This document shows, one piece after another, positions 19,901 to 30,397 of a stretch of 64,000 bases of DNA; within the stretch, counting starts at the first letter, position 1, and every line of letters begins with the position of its first letter. The notes beneath the pieces were generated by a model that saw only the letters and a program-made list of their open reading frames with translations, ran no database searches and was not told the origin of the DNA. The stretch is from positions 491,501-555,500 of the forward strand of contig JAUPFP010000019.1 of assembly GCA_036925085.1 (NCBI GenBank), given 5' to 3'. The translations under genes were made by a program, and so were the position numbers. This stretch comes from Brachycybe producta. Lineage: Eukaryota; Arthropoda; Diplopoda; Playtdesmida; Andrognathidae.

Positions 19901-22900
19901 TATTTTTCCATTCATTTTCATATGCGATTTTTAAAATTTTATTAGCCCTCTGCATTGTATAAATTATTTACACTAGTAAACCCGTCTTGCAATTTGCAAA
20001 ATTTACAAAAAAAAGCTGTACACTTTGCTATAAGCAATGCCTACTAAAGAGAATATTAGTTAATTAGTTGTTTTATTTTAAGGAAACAATTGTAAACGTA
20101 AAATTTTATAGTTGCAGCACTGGCCGATCCTAGGCTAAAATGCAAAAATCTGGCTCCCAATAAACTATGCAGGTAATCGGGTAAATGCCCAGTTGACAGA
20201 TTGGCTCAGCCTTTTTTGTGACGACAGGCAACTTCTAATTGGTTTGTTCTGTGGTTCAACGTTGAAAAGGGCGGAGCATGTAACGTCAGACTACATAACC
20301 AACCAATTAGAAGTTGCGTTCGTCATAAAAAGGGCGGAGCCAACTTCTGTTTGTCGCAATTTCTAATTGCCTGTTAATCAAGCCCACCCATGATACCAGG
20401 TCTAAAGGTCGCAAGAAGATTTTGTTTTATGCGATAACAACCAACTTACAGCACAAACCATTAAACCATTCCTAGAAATCCTTCTTGCTTCTAGCCAAAG
20501 GTGGTTATCAGATCTTCCAGATGTTTCTTTTAATATAACACTAGCTGTTGTTCACTCAGTTGAAACAGTTGTAAATGTTTGGTATTGTATAATAATGGAA
20601 ATGAAATAAATTAAATGAACAATGGCAATTATCAAAAGTAGACATGTTTTTAAGTAAATGATACACAGAACAGGGGCGTAGCTAGGGACCCGCAGACACC
20701 GCGACTGCAGAGGGGGGAGGAGGAGGTGGGGGGGGGCAGGAGATTTTGGGGCGCAATGTTAAGAAAGTACTAATTAGTAAGGCAACCAGAAAAAAAAAAT
20801 GCACTTTTAGAAAGAAAGAAAATAAATATTGAGTCTACCATATAAGGCTATGGTAGATGCTAGTTTCACCTTTGAATTCTAGCCTCTAACCAGGTTTTGT
20901 AACTGAAAAACAATTTTTCATTTGGTTGCGCCCCCCTCCCTCCGCGTAAAACTTTGGGGCCCCCCCCCGGGCTGCTTAAAACGTTGCGCTCGCTTTAAGT
21001 CCCCCTCCACTTAGCCTCATACTGGGGGGTGCTATTTTGATGAACGGCGGTTCAGTAGTAACAGTCGGACGGTTAGGTTTAGTAAAACGAAGCTTGTTGT
21101 CCGATAGGCCTGGGGAACGCAGCCCCCATTTTTTTTGTGAACAAATTAGGGAACAGTCGGAACAATGGACTAATTTGATTTAATAATTCTTAAAAAAAGT
21201 CGTTGTCTGCGCCCCCCCCCCCCGATCCACCTGCAACAACTTAATTTTACTAAACCAAACCTTCGGACTGTTCCTACAATTTTTCCGCCTGTTCGAACCG
21301 TTGTTCGGACCATTCCACCGTTCATCAAAACAGCACCTTCTAAAATAACGTCTATGCACAATAAACGAAATGAAAGTCGATTTTATTTTCGAAAATAACT
21401 GAATAAATTAAGCGAGTGATTCGGAATCACCTGCTTAATTCATTCAATTATTTTTGAAAATACATCGACTTTCATTTCGTTTTTTGCGCCCCCAAACCTC
21501 CTGCGCTCCCCGCAGTTGCGGATCTGGCGGTTCCCTAGCTACGCCAATGCAAACAAAGTACTATCACTTAATACACACCTAGTTCCGTAGGTTTAAATGA
21601 TGATATGTATCCAGGTACTCCAATTGGATCGAAATTCTTCGGTGGCATGCAAATAGGTCGAGCAAACCAATCTTCCACTTTAATCTTCAACAAGGATAAT
21701 TGAAATCTTTCATTGTATTTTATGCTTGTGACACCTTTGAACGGCGATGGAGAATGAACAATTTCGGAATCACTATCATAGACCAACAAACTACGAATAT
21801 CTGTTACTCTGCAATTTCAACAATATAAACATAATAATTAAGTGTGCAACATCAGCATATGCATTGGCATGCTTCAAAAACATGCGTTAGGCCGGCGCAT
21901 ACTGAATAAGACTTAACCATTTAAAACGGTCAGAGGCGGTCTGAGTCATGCAGAACAGACAAATATAGCATTGGGGTAGGTGCACATAGCACACATTGGT
22001 GAGACCAGACATCTTGTCCCTTTAGGGCAAATGTCTCTCTATTGGAAATGGTTTTAAGGTAAATATCCCTTTAGGGCAAATGGTTTCAGGGCAAATGGTT
22101 TCAGGGCAAGTGCGTTATAGGGCAAATGGTTTCAGGGCAAATGCTTTATAGGGCAAATGGCTTCAGGGCAAGTGCTTTATAGGGAAAATGTCTCTAGGGC
22201 AAATGGCTTCAGGGCAGGGTCTTTAGATCAAGTGTCTTTAAGGCAAATGTAACACACCTACTTTTACCTTTATCATTGCTAAGATTCGCTGTGATAACTT
22301 GATTTAACTCTATAAATTTTAATGAAAATAATGAAGTTTTTATTAGCTGCCTACCTGAGCAAGCAACGTTGTGCCAAAACAAGGTGTTTCTTAGAAATCA
22401 GTGTTCCATAACCGATATCTTGAATTTTAACACCAACATTTATTGCAAGAATCAACTAATTATAATAATTAAAAAAAGGTTAAATAAACTTTCATAAGCC
22501 AGACACACACGATCAATTCTGACCTGTCCATTCTTTTGTTTTCATTTGAAGTTTTACGAGCGTATATGGGCAGCACTTTTTTTTATACTAATTGCTCATT
22601 TTCCCATGATTGCAAAACAATACGATTAATTTGAACAAATGTGCCTGTTTCCACCAGGCCCGGCCCTAGAGTATGCAAGGCAGCAAGGACCACGGCAGCA
22701 AGCAATGGGCGGAGCCCAATGCAAAAACATAGCATTTTGGCAGGGTTGGCTGTTTTAAAACATTTTGTTTAAAACAAGTTGTTTAAAACATTTTTTAAAA
22801 AAAAAACATTGTTTTAAATCAACCAAGCTAGAGGAAGTGATCAGATTACACTGTGAAACCTTAGACTATTACTTTACTGGACTGGCAACTCCCGAAATTT

Positions 22901-25900
22901 TATGTTGAACAGTTTTGCATCGTCGTGACGTCGTTTTCGAAGTGGCGGCTCTAGCGGGACTATCGTATATGAACATGAATAGTAAAAGTGCAGTTTTGGA
23001 CGAGTTCCTTTTGTATCTATGTAGGGTGTATTTTTATATATTAGTATAAAAAGTATGGCCGATGAAGAACTACACAGGCATAGCCTCCTATAGATAGTAT
23101 CTACAGGAGGCTATGACACAGGCAATTAGAAATCGGGAGGAACGAACAGAAGTTCATTCACTGGCGTAGCGAGGGGGGCAGATGTGGCATTTGTCCTGGG
23201 TGCCGAAATGTAACAATGTAGAGCTCTTGTTACGGGAGCTCAGGTGATAGACTCTTTTAGCTAGAGCGGGTACCGCTTTTCGCTGGGAGAGTTTAGAATA
23301 TATTACCTGAGTCCACACTGGTGCCGGGGTCGTTCTCGCAGATTTCCTGGATTCGTAGCTGTACTGGAAAGAATAGTTTAGACAGGCGAGACGGATGCAA
23401 GTTCGGCGTTATACATATTTTATTGTGACCAACCATAAAGACACAGTAAAACAGAGAAGTTACAAGGTGTGGCGTGCTTTCGCCACTGTTCCATTAATGA
23501 AGTTATTTCATGTTTCGATATCAAAGAATGGACCCAGAATCTATCGAAACATGGTCTTTTATACCCAGAGCCTGTGTACACCTTTTCAGGGATACACATG
23601 CCCTGGGGACCATACATCGACGGGTATCCATCCGCCGATACCGGAACCTGAATGTGTCTTGAAGCTTTGGGGTCTCCAAGAGGGGAGGAAAGGGCGGAAA
23701 TCCGTCCCTTACGTCCCCAGAGACCCCCCCAGGCTAGGGGAGGGACAAAACGGCGAAATACAGGGTGTTACATGAACATAAATAGTAAAAGTGAAGTTTT
23801 GGACGAGTTCCTTTTGTATCTATGTAGGGTGTATTTTTATATATTAGTATAAAAAGTATGGCCGATGAAGAACTACACAGGCATAGCCTCCTGTAGATAC
23901 TATCTATAGGAGGCTATGACACAGGCAATTAGAAATCGGGAGGAACGAACAGAAGTTCATTCACTGGCGTAGCGAGGGGGGCAGATGTGGCATTTGTCCT
24001 GGGTGCCGAAATGTGGGGCTGTGTTAAAAATAAGGGCTTATACTTATAGTATGATTATAAATATAACATTGTCCCAAATCCCACTGACTGTGTTGTCAAC
24101 TTGGCATAATTAGGCACCCTATAATAGTATTACTGTTACTGTATAAGACCAGAAACCCTAGGAACGTTCCTAGCTATGCCACTAATTTTATTCGCTCTTC
24201 TAATAAATTCACCACACACTGTACACGACAAGTCACCAACTAGTATCCCAATTTCAATTCGAAAAATTAAACATACGAATTTAACACGAAAAGCATTAAT
24301 TTAATAAAAAACATTTTTTTAAAAATAAAACAGGTTTTTTTTTAAAAAACATGTTTTTTTCCAACCCTGCATTTTGGAGTTGACTGCTTTCAAAACCACT
24401 CTCTCCACAAGATTTCAACGATTTGCAAAGTTTTTTTCCCATTCTAATAATTGAATCAACTATTTGAATAATTGTTCAACTACATTGTTTCATTCTCGTC
24501 CTTGCCCTAAGGCCAGGCCTGGTTTCCACGTGCCGAATTCGGCGAATTGACAAGCCAAAATTGTTTGTCTATACCCGGCCCAAAACAGGAGTGACCACTG
24601 ACAAAAGCGACAATACTTTGTTTAGATTCTCATGAATTGCATGATAAACATGTATATCTATCGCATTGCATACAGGGGCATAGCGGGGGACCACAGCTCC
24701 CACTAATGCGAGAAGGGGGGGGCGCAATGTTGAGAGTATTACAGATAAATTAATTAGTAAAGCAACCAGAAAAAAATGTACTTTTAATAAAAAAAAATAA
24801 CTTTCTTTGAGTCTTTATAAGGCTATGTTAGATGCGCTGGTTTCACCTTTGAATTCTAGCCTCTAACCAGGTTCTGCAAATGAAAACGCAATTTTTCGTT
24901 TACTGAAGATTGTTGCTTCCGGGCGACAAAAACTATAGCTATGCCACTGATTGCATGTGCGAATGTGAGTGTGTGCATCGGCCACTCCTGAACTACACGT
25001 GCATAAAAAATACGGCTAAACCAGTCTTACAATAAATGGATATTCTGATGTGCTGATGCGTCGATTTTGAAATTCCAAATCAGTGTTGATTTGACATTCT
25101 AGAAAAGTAGAATAGTATAGTTTCAATCAACTGTAAATATTAAGGTTCTTGGCCCACGGGCCACTTTTGAGTGGTAGTGTGTAATTGCGAAATGTGGTCG
25201 CAGCTGGCTTGGCTGTGGTTGATAATCTATTTCTTTGGAAAAACACCAGACCTTTCCACATGAGCGACACGCCGACTACATTTTGGCAGTCAAACTCGAC
25301 CGTTAAAAGTGTTTCGACAATGTGTCAAGGTTTTATAAAAATAACTGCAGCCTAGAGTATATTAAAAACGTCTGCAACACGTATAGTTAAGGGGTCTTGA
25401 AACATGAACCACTTTTTAGTGGTCGATTTGAGCATAAAACGAAGACGACAATGACCACTGGTGGTTGGGCTGTCATTGACGATGCATTACTATGGAAAGG
25501 CACCGGACCTTTGCACGTGCACGAGCGGCTTTTTAACAACTTTCTAACTTCTGTCGCCAGAAAGTGACTGAACACGACATTGGCACACGAGCCGCTTGCC
25601 AACCACCTGTCGCGTCTTTTTGATCTTGTTCACTTCCTACGATGGGAAGCCGATACACAAATTATTTTCTTGTCCACTGTCCAACCACTGCCGACAACTC
25701 GAGCGGTAGATTTCGGCATGAAGCCGACTCCACTTTGCAGTTGAACTCGACCACTGTCAAGTGATTTGTGTGCCAAGGTCCTGAAACATTCTAAAGAAAG
25801 TTTATATAGAAGGAGAATAATTACCACATGAAAATTCAGTTGTTAGTAGCTTTTTGAAAGTGTTGGGCACCATAGAATTATACTGAACTCTAGGCTTATT

Positions 25901-28900
25901 TCTTCTTTTCAAAATATCCCATGATTTCCATACTCCTCTTAATCCATGAAAGCCACGCTCCTCCAATGCTTCATTCTGAAATAACTAATCTTATCAGAAA
26001 TATTGACAAGACAAAATTTGTTCAATGTAGGCGAGACCAGTGAGGGAGGGGGGGGGGGGCAAGCAAGAAATAAGCTGCAAAATCAGTTTTATTATTTGGT
26101 ATTGTTTAGTATTAATTAAATCACTTTGCGCAAGTAAGTCATAATTTTGTCAGGGGTTTACTCCCTGGGGGAGGAGTAACTTTTTTTACCGTTCTCAACG
26201 TATGGCCACCATGACCAGTTTTGACCACGGTCAGCCCACTTTTCCCCACGGTTGGCCGGAAGTGGGCCCGGGGTTGCCGACCACTCTGCCGGGTCCTAAC
26301 CCCGACCGGGATCGGTCGACGCTTTTTCGACCGTAAAAAATGTGTTACCGGCAATGTGTGAAATGCAGGCATTGTTTATAATGACTAGGAAATCTATAGA
26401 ATGTGTGACGTTTTTATGCAAAGTATGAAATGTCTGTGTTATTTTCACATACAATATACTCAGGCAAAGTATGGAAAGAAAGTCATAATTTTGTCGGGGG
26501 TTTACTCCCCTGAGGCGTAACTCTTTTTACCGTTCTCAACGTATGGCTCCCGTAGTCACTTTTGACCACGGTCATCCCAGTTTTGTCCAAGGTAGGTCAG
26601 AAGTGGGCCCGGGGTTGTCCATCCCCATGCCGGGTCCTAACCGACCGGGATCGGTCGACGCTTTTTCGACAGTAAAACATGAACGTTAGGTTAAGTTAGG
26701 TTAGATTATGTAAGAGTTAGAAATTTGCGATTTTGAAATAGTTTTAAAAATAGAAGCACGCTTACCAATTTTTTGTCATTTGTGACGTGACTGGCCCTCC
26801 TTTGACGCCTTTACTGGTTCTCGAGGAACTTCGTTGTTGACGTTGTTCCCTCTGTTGAATCGGTGGTGCCGGGGTTGACTCTGTTGTCGACTGCTGCGGA
26901 CCAGCCTCTACTGTTGTACCTCTGGGGGTTGGGTTCACCGGGCGCGACATTTACTTGCCTTGCCTGGTACGGCCCACAAAAAGACCGTCTTTCCTAGGAA
27001 TCTTTGGATATAGGGCGTGACGATGCCGAAGTAACTCTAGTCCTTTTCGTTGAGTTGCTGGAGGCTCCAGGCAGAGGGAATCAGGCTGTGTCTGAGTGCC
27101 TTCTGCTGGATACTCCTCTATTTTAGGAGCACAGAAACCCAATATAGTTCAAATACACAACACTTACACAGGCTTATGTATTATAAAATATCTCTTTACT
27201 AGCTCTTTGTTATTACATTATTGATAACACTCTTTACATTACTGTTTCTCTCTAAGTCAGGCTTAACTCTCTAGAACTGAACTTACTAGTTTGAACTCTC
27301 TACTCTGACTCTGTTACTCAGTGTCTAAACTCTGACTGTCCTCACACTCAAGTCTCAGGCTCACTTGTCCGGTCTCCTGGGAGGGGCAACTGTCACCTCA
27401 GGGCTTAATGATTGACCAACTGGGCCAATCATTGCCCTGGGCCGGGGATACTAAATCATAAGGAGAAATATTTTCGGGACTTATTCCCTATTTTCTCACG
27501 GTCGGACTTGGTTCCACGAATTCTCTAGAATTCGGGCCACCCAAGTCCGAACATCTGTGCACCAAGGGGTGCCATGCTGTCAAGCCTAATTTTTGACTTG
27601 AGTGTTTCACCTTCTGTTTCTACAGGGTGTCACACATTCTATCACTCGATCAGCATATATTTAAGGTCCACATCGCACTTTGAAAACTTAAAATTGGACA
27701 ACATTAAATATGAAAAATGAACATATTGCCGTTGCCGTGACTGTTTATTTTAAAAATTAACATTTTTCCATTAAAATTGGGTCTATGGGCTCAATAGAAA
27801 AACGATGCTCGCACTCTGCAGAGATTTTTCGAAGTAATTTTGCGATGTAGCCTCTTAAAGTAATCTAATGTAACTTAACCTAGCCTAACCTAACCTTCAT
27901 GACTTTCTTTCCATACTTTGCCTGAGTATATTGTATGTTAAAATAACACAGACATTTCATACTTTGCCTAAAAACGTCACATTCTATAAATTTCCTAGGC
28001 ATTACATACAATGCCTGCATTTCACACATTGCCGGTAACAAATGCATTCCCTTTTTTTTTAATAATACTGTTCTTTTCACCGATTCAAATGCTTTCACAC
28101 ATAGCCGGAACTGCGAACAGTCAAACCTAGACAATTGATCCAAGTATGTCAAATAAAATAGGGTGTCAAACGGGTCAGAATAAAAAGATGAACGAATGAA
28201 CGGGATGAACATTGGGGTAACTCTAAAACCCGACACAGAATGCATATAGAATTTGATGAACACTATATCATTGATGAACACACATTTTAAAGGGATAAAC
28301 AGAGAAATAAAAGAATGAACATTGGGTTTAAGGGGGATGAACATGGTTTTAGGGGGAATGAACATGGTTTTAGGGGGAATGAACATGGTTTTAGGGGGAA
28401 TGAACATGGTTTTAGGGGGATGAACATGGTTTTACTGGGATGAACATGGTTTTAGGGGGATGAACATGATTTTAGGGGATGAACATGGTTTTAGGGTGGA
28501 TGAACATGGTTTAGAGGGTATGAACATGGTTTTAGTTTAGGTTAGGTTAGATTAGGTAACCTAACCGAACCAAACCAAACCAAACCTAACCCCATAAAAC
28601 AATGTTCGTCCCTTTAAAGTATGTTCATCCTTTTATTTCTCTCTGTTCGTCCCTTTAAAATGTGTGTTCATTAATTAAAATATAGTGTTCATCTAATTCT
28701 ATATGCATTCTGTGTCAGGTTTTAGAGTTACCCTGTGACGACCCAGTTCTGCTCCTTTTGGAGCAGAACTAAATTCCCATGTCGTCTGCTAGGCACTTGT
28801 AAATTGGTTGCCAGGCAGACGACAAAACGGCCAGCAAGGGTCCCTGTCCTCCCCCAGGTGGAGCAGCCTGGGGGTGATATATATGGCAGCGGCCATTATA

Positions 28901-29883
28901 TCTGGGCAGTGGATAGTGAACCCTTAGGCTGTGTGCATGGTTTAATTGGATTGCTTCTTCAATTTCATCAGGTGGCCAAGATGGCCACCATTCATCGTTT
29001 TCTTTGTTGTGTGATAGAGGTCAATGACCTCCTCTCCTGGCTGCATTAGCCAGGAGAATCATCTACTTAATAAGTGAGTGTTTTAATCATTGTTTATTCT
29101 GTGTGAATAAATTATCTACGTTATTTTCACTCTATTCCACTGTGTCTGTGTCTTTATTATTACTGTAATAATTGGGGAAGTTACCGCGGGAAGGGTGGGG
29201 GTTCCGGTGTGGGGAAACACCGTCACCATCACCGTCCTGTCCCGGCATGTTTGTCATCGTGTCGGCCGGTGCTTCGCACGCGGTTTATCCACGGTAGGAT
29301 TCATCGGGAATCTTCCTCGTCCTGTTCAGCGGTCTTTCGTCCATCGACGTGCGGCGTGGGAACCTCCGTCCGGCGCTACCCGTGGACACGGGCGGGTACA
29401 AGAGGAGGGCTGGCCTGCGCTTGGGTCCCGTCCCAAGGAGGTTCAACGGCGGTAAGTTAAGCAAAATTTACCGTGGGCATTGTAACGGCCGTTCGGGTTG
29501 GTACAACCCCAATGTTCATCCCGTTCATTCGTTCATCTTTTTATCCTGACCCGAGTCAAACATGAGCGCTCACAGTTACTGGCAAGATCGAATGCTTGCC
29601 AATCTTTTTTTTTGAAAACCTAATTTCTTATTTTAATATGCTAAACGGTATATCATTTTTATATTTTAAAAACTACAAAAAAATATCATTTATAAGTGTT
29701 TCATTTAGCTCTAGCAAAGCCTTTACTGAAATAATGCTTTTTTTAAAAAAAAAAAAATGAAACAAGTTTTACCTGCTCCAAATTGCAAGGTCGTATAAAA
29801 TCAAACCGTAGGCCTACCTGACATTGAACGCTGAAAGAAACTAGACCCAGTAATGATAACAAGAACACAACAGAAAAGTACAT
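13785..29883 (-). CDS. Gene B: complete two-domain secreted S1 pseudo-protease
   Basis: The only copy whose full frame can be followed without any problem. Exons: 29818-29883, 25825-25975, 25031-25098, 22355-22455, 21579-21808, 20450-20544, 19472-19656, 18122-18177, 17982-18043, 15631-15719, 14749-15002, 14549-14640 and 13785-13958. They sum to 1623 nt, 541 codons including the stop. All introns are GT-AG and phases match at every junction. Order: signal peptide; N-terminal segment; domain 1 (GYGTLI, CMPP, LGGPV); linker; domain 2 (FGTLI, CMPP, NGGAAF). Triad sites read R/Q/L in domain 1 and G/G/N in domain 2, so neither domain can act as a serine protease by the usual mechanism. Role unknown; S1 homologues commonly act as cofactors or binding proteins. 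Confidence 0.85.
14222..14534. repeat. MITE family H copy, left end lost
   Basis: Contains the H interior (ggtctatggggcacaatag) and right terminal repeat. It ends only about 14 bp from the exon 12 donor of gene B. Confidence 0.7.
14549..14640 (-). CDS. Gene B exon 12, domain 2 short exon
   Basis: Acceptor ccaaacaacag, donor GTAAAA, phase 1 in and 0 out. Reads DAVLENHVI, then LIRLKARTTHRLSK. Confidence 0.78.
14749..15002 (-). CDS. Gene B exon 11, domain 2 CMPP exon
   Basis: Acceptor ttcacaatag, donor GTATTA, phase 2 in and 1 out. Contains ARPVCMPPQDY and AKIAIWNNG (the GWG region). The Asp102 site reads G-L-S-L-L: Asp is Gly. Confidence 0.82.
15075..15627. repeat. MITE family I, both ends present
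   Basis: Inverted ends gaacattacctccagaagta and a complement in tttctgaaggtaatggtctc. It fills nearly the whole of gene B intron 10 (15003-15630), stopping a few bases from the exon 10 donor. Confidence 0.78.
15631..15719 (-). CDS. Gene B exon 10, domain 2 GTLI exon
   Basis: Acceptor aattgtttag, donor GTACTA, phase 0 in and 2 out. Contains CFGTLITLKNIIVTFGIVN: His57 is Gly and Cys58 is Ile. Confidence 0.8.
15908..16034. repeat. Small foldback element
   Basis: 29-bp near-perfect inverted arms (gaagctctcctagtaccagt ... and its complement) enclose a short GC-richer loop. Confidence 0.75.
16265..16600. repeat. Dispersed repeat L
   Basis: Contains gtcgctcgctgcgcttgtgg and a downstream block ending gacaagaatcctagtgg. 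A second copy lies at 50690-50880. Confidence 0.55.
16725..17225. repeat. Repeat D split by a family P MITE
   Basis: Left part 16725-16948 with gagccctgtgaaggc and tcgaattcaatttattcag; right part 17155-17225 with catttaatttgaactcattt. Both are found uninterrupted and inverted at 45000-45290, so the P element at 16949-17152 inserted later. Confidence 0.72.
16949..17152. repeat. Palindromic MITE, family P
   Basis: Inverted arms gcttcagttggctccgccct and acttctaattggctggtta with their complements. Inserted in repeat D inside gene B intron 9. Confidence 0.85.
17739..17940 (+). repeat. Family B repeat, shortened
   Basis: ACTAGTGGGGTAACCCGTCA at the start and the tacacagacagacttggttt end remain. 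The middle is largely deleted. Confidence 0.65.
17982..18043 (-). CDS. Gene B exon 9, domain 2 N-terminal Cys exon
   Basis: Acceptor ttattaacag, donor GTAAGC, phase 1 in and 0 out. Reads ECGISSKFVEGNEEIEFYPW plus Ile. Confidence 0.83.
18122..18177 (-). CDS. Gene B exon 8, inter-domain linker
   Basis: Acceptor tgttaaag, donor GTAAAT, phase 2 in and 1 out. Reads KPVLVHEEIDVAVPSSKW. It follows a domain 1 exon ending in GA plus GTAAGT; the phases fit exactly. Confidence 0.72.
18180..19470. other. Gene B intron 7, nothing recognised
   Basis: 1.3 kb of AT-rich sequence with a poly(T) run near 18570. No element ends or coding segments found. Confidence 0.5.
19472..19656 (-). CDS. Gene B exon 7, domain 1 GGP exon
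   Basis: Acceptor aactttacag, donor GTAAGT, phase 0 in and 2 out. Begins AKLGGPVFYKC: D194-S195 are Lys-Leu. Ends MCRSQRCLY plus GA. The TAA that follows is inside the donor. Confidence 0.85.
20169..20373. repeat. Palindromic MITE, family P
   Basis: Arms ggcaacttctaattggtttg and complement. Left end CAGGTAAT, right end aattgcctg. In gene B intron 6. Confidence 0.83.
20450..20544 (-). CDS. Gene B exon 6, domain 1 short exon
   Basis: Acceptor gtgaacaacag, donor GTAAGT, phase 1 in and 0 out, 31 codons. Contains LWLEARRISRNGLMVCA. Confidence 0.82.
20671..21549. mobile_element. hAT-like non-autonomous element, composite
   Basis: TIRs CAGGGGCGTAGCTAGGG and CCCTAGCTACGCCAATG. The interior is G-rich and contains a second foldback (21370-21480, gtcgattttattttcgaaaa and complement). 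The 8-bp flanks do not match well, so the insertion is old or rearranged. Confidence 0.6.
21579..21808 (-). CDS. Gene B exon 5, domain 1 CMPP exon
   Basis: Acceptor gaaattgcag, donor GTGTGT, phase 2 in and 1 out. Contains ARPICMPPKNFDPIGVPGYI. The Asp102 site reads Q-L-S-L-L: Asp is Gln. The GWG motif is replaced by SSF. Confidence 0.87.
22020..22245. repeat. Minisatellite of agggcaaatggtttc units
   Basis: About a dozen 15-20 bp units of the type tttagggcaaatggtttc. A shorter related tract is at 40325-40405. Confidence 0.7.
22355..22455 (-). CDS. Gene B exon 4, domain 1 GTLI exon
   Basis: Acceptor attataattag, donor GTAGGC, phase 0 in and 2 out. Contains GYGTLISKKHLVLAQRCLL: His57 is Arg, Cys58 kept. 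Confidence 0.86.
22970..23208. repeat. 239-bp direct repeat, left copy
   Basis: Nearly identical to 23773-24011. Both copies have exactly the same length and abut the LTR between them. Contains a 37-bp hairpin (23079-23115) and the left end of a family P MITE. Confidence 0.9.
23209..23772 (-). mobile_element. Solo LTR (alpha family), flanked by 239-bp repeats
   Basis: 564 bp, TGTAACA to TGTTACA. In minus orientation it shares the aataaaatatgtataacgcc poly(A) region with the copy at 5947-6504. No 4-bp duplication is present at its borders; the flanks are the two long direct repeats. Confidence 0.87.
23773..24011. repeat. 239-bp direct repeat, right copy
   Basis: Five differences from the left copy. 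Three of them lie in a hairpin core that is the exact reverse complement of the left one. Confidence 0.9.
24673..24949. mobile_element. Small hAT-like MITE, TSD attgcata/attgcatg
   Basis: TIRs CAGGGGCATAGC and GCTATGCCACTG. Flanking octamers match at 7 of 8 positions. Confidence 0.75.
25031..25098 (-). CDS. Gene B exon 3, domain 1 N-terminal Cys exon
   Basis: Acceptor cttttctag, donor GTAAGA, phase 1 in and 0 out. Reads CQINTDLEFQNRRISTSEYP plus FI. YPFI is the usual entry to the first strand of the S1 fold. Confidence 0.83.
25140..25790. repeat. Imperfect foldback repeat M
   Basis: Partly repeated and inverted blocks around cgaccactttttagtggtcg and gcagtcaaactcgaccgtta. A distant relative lies at 17260-17560. 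Not resolved further. Confidence 0.4.
25825..25975 (-). CDS. Gene B exon 2, N-terminal segment
   Basis: Acceptor gttatttcag, donor GTAATT, phase 0 in and 1 out, 50 codons. Starts NEALEERGFHGLRGVWKSW and is basic in the middle (ILKRRNK). Confidence 0.8.
26131..26345. repeat. GC-rich repeat G, copy 1
   Basis: Shares gtcataattttgtc, ggggtttactcc, ccgttctcaacgtatgg and gggatcggtcgacgcttttt with 26480-26678 in the same order and orientation. Confidence 0.7.
26480..26678. repeat. GC-rich repeat G, copy 2
   Basis: Second copy, about 80% similar by eye to 26131-26345. Confidence 0.7.
26781..27634 (-). mobile_element. Solo LTR with TSD CATT
   Basis: 854 bp, TGTGACGTG to GGTGTCACA, flanked by CATT at 26777-26780 and 27635-27638. 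It splits a family H MITE at ttttttgtc|tatcactcg. Minus orientation is inferred from the cagggtgt-type end shared with the alpha LTRs. Confidence 0.87.
28150..28733. repeat. Foldback family E with 20-bp minisatellite
   Basis: The 28320-28530 part repeats gggggaatgaacatggtttt about ten times. Flanks carry gaacattggggtaactctaa and the complementary gttttagagttacc after 28715. Related copy at 31340-31690. Split by the LTR at 28734. Confidence 0.78.
28734..29505 (+). mobile_element. Solo LTR with TSD ACCC
   Basis: 772 bp, TGTGACGACC to GGTTGGTACA, flanked by ACCC at 28730-28733 and 29506-29509. Removing it restores the family E sequence gagttACCCCAATG, as seen inverted at 28205. Contains gaataaattatctacg as a poly(A) region. 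Confidence 0.88.
29818..29883 (-). CDS. Gene B exon 1, signal peptide
   Basis: 22 codons, MYFSVVFLLSLLGLVSFSVQ plus CQ, donor GTAGGC. Start chosen to match MYFS of gene C; an in-frame Met 15 codons upstream (MVLFF) is the alternative. A ttccag lies just before the ATG. Confidence 0.8.
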
Positions 29884-30397
29884 GCTGGAATTACTGTACA
29901 AGTAGACTACTACAAAAAAAAGTACCAAACTTGAAACTACCCAAATTGAAACAGTATTTCACTTTCATTTTATACTAATGTAGGCCAAGTTCAGTTTAGA
30001 ATAAATTATACGTATGTAATACGTGTTAAAGCTGTGGTTTTCTACTTTTTTTTTTTTTCTTCTCTGGCTTGTTTCTGAAATCGGTAAAATTTCTATTCCT
30101 TGACAACACTGTTTTTTTTTCGAAGTGCGTCACGAATTGCATTGACTTGTGCCGCAGGCCTACAACGAAACGAACAAAGAAAATGACGTAAAAGTGAAAC
30201 GAATGAACTCGTAGAAGTGTCATTGCAAACGAGTACAGGTGTTTCCTTAATTTGATAATGCGTTATGATTGGCTAACCAAAATGGAGGGCATAAATATTC
30301 ATAAAATTTTAAATTATTTTCAAATCAATTTGATACACGTATATGATGATGATGGCACAGGCCCGAACTAGACCTTGAGACAAGCCACTTATTCACA
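29884..30397. other. Upstream region of gene B
   Basis: AT-rich. Presumably holds the gene B promoter. I see no certain TATA box or other element. Confidence 0.45.

Larger units (their letters stand above)
22655..24521. mobile_element. hAT-like element with 8-bp TSD GTTTCCAC, holding nested insertions
   Basis: Ends CAGGCCCGGCCCTAGAG and, on the other strand, CAGGCCTGGCCTTAGGG, flanked by GTTTCCAC at 22647-22654 and 24522-24529 (perfect). Inside are a family P fragment, a smaller hAT-like element and a solo LTR flanked by a 239-bp direct repeat. No transposase is seen. Confidence 0.82.
26345..28060. repeat. Long inverted repeat around nested insertions
   Basis: Arms 26345-26480 and 27898-28060: ggcaatgtgtgaaatgcagg with its complement, and ggcaaagtatggaaagaaag with ctttctttccatactttgcc. 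TTAGGTTAAG-like runs flank the inside. Between them are repeat G copy 2, a family H MITE and a solo LTR. Confidence 0.75.

Noticed and set aside
27880..28407. 175-codon minus-strand frame starting with MFIPPKT repeats
   Set aside because: Reads the family E minisatellite; the repeated peptide is the repeat unit.
28735..29549. Several GC-rich plus-strand frames
   Set aside because: They lie wholly inside a solo LTR with target duplications; no similarity to known proteins.
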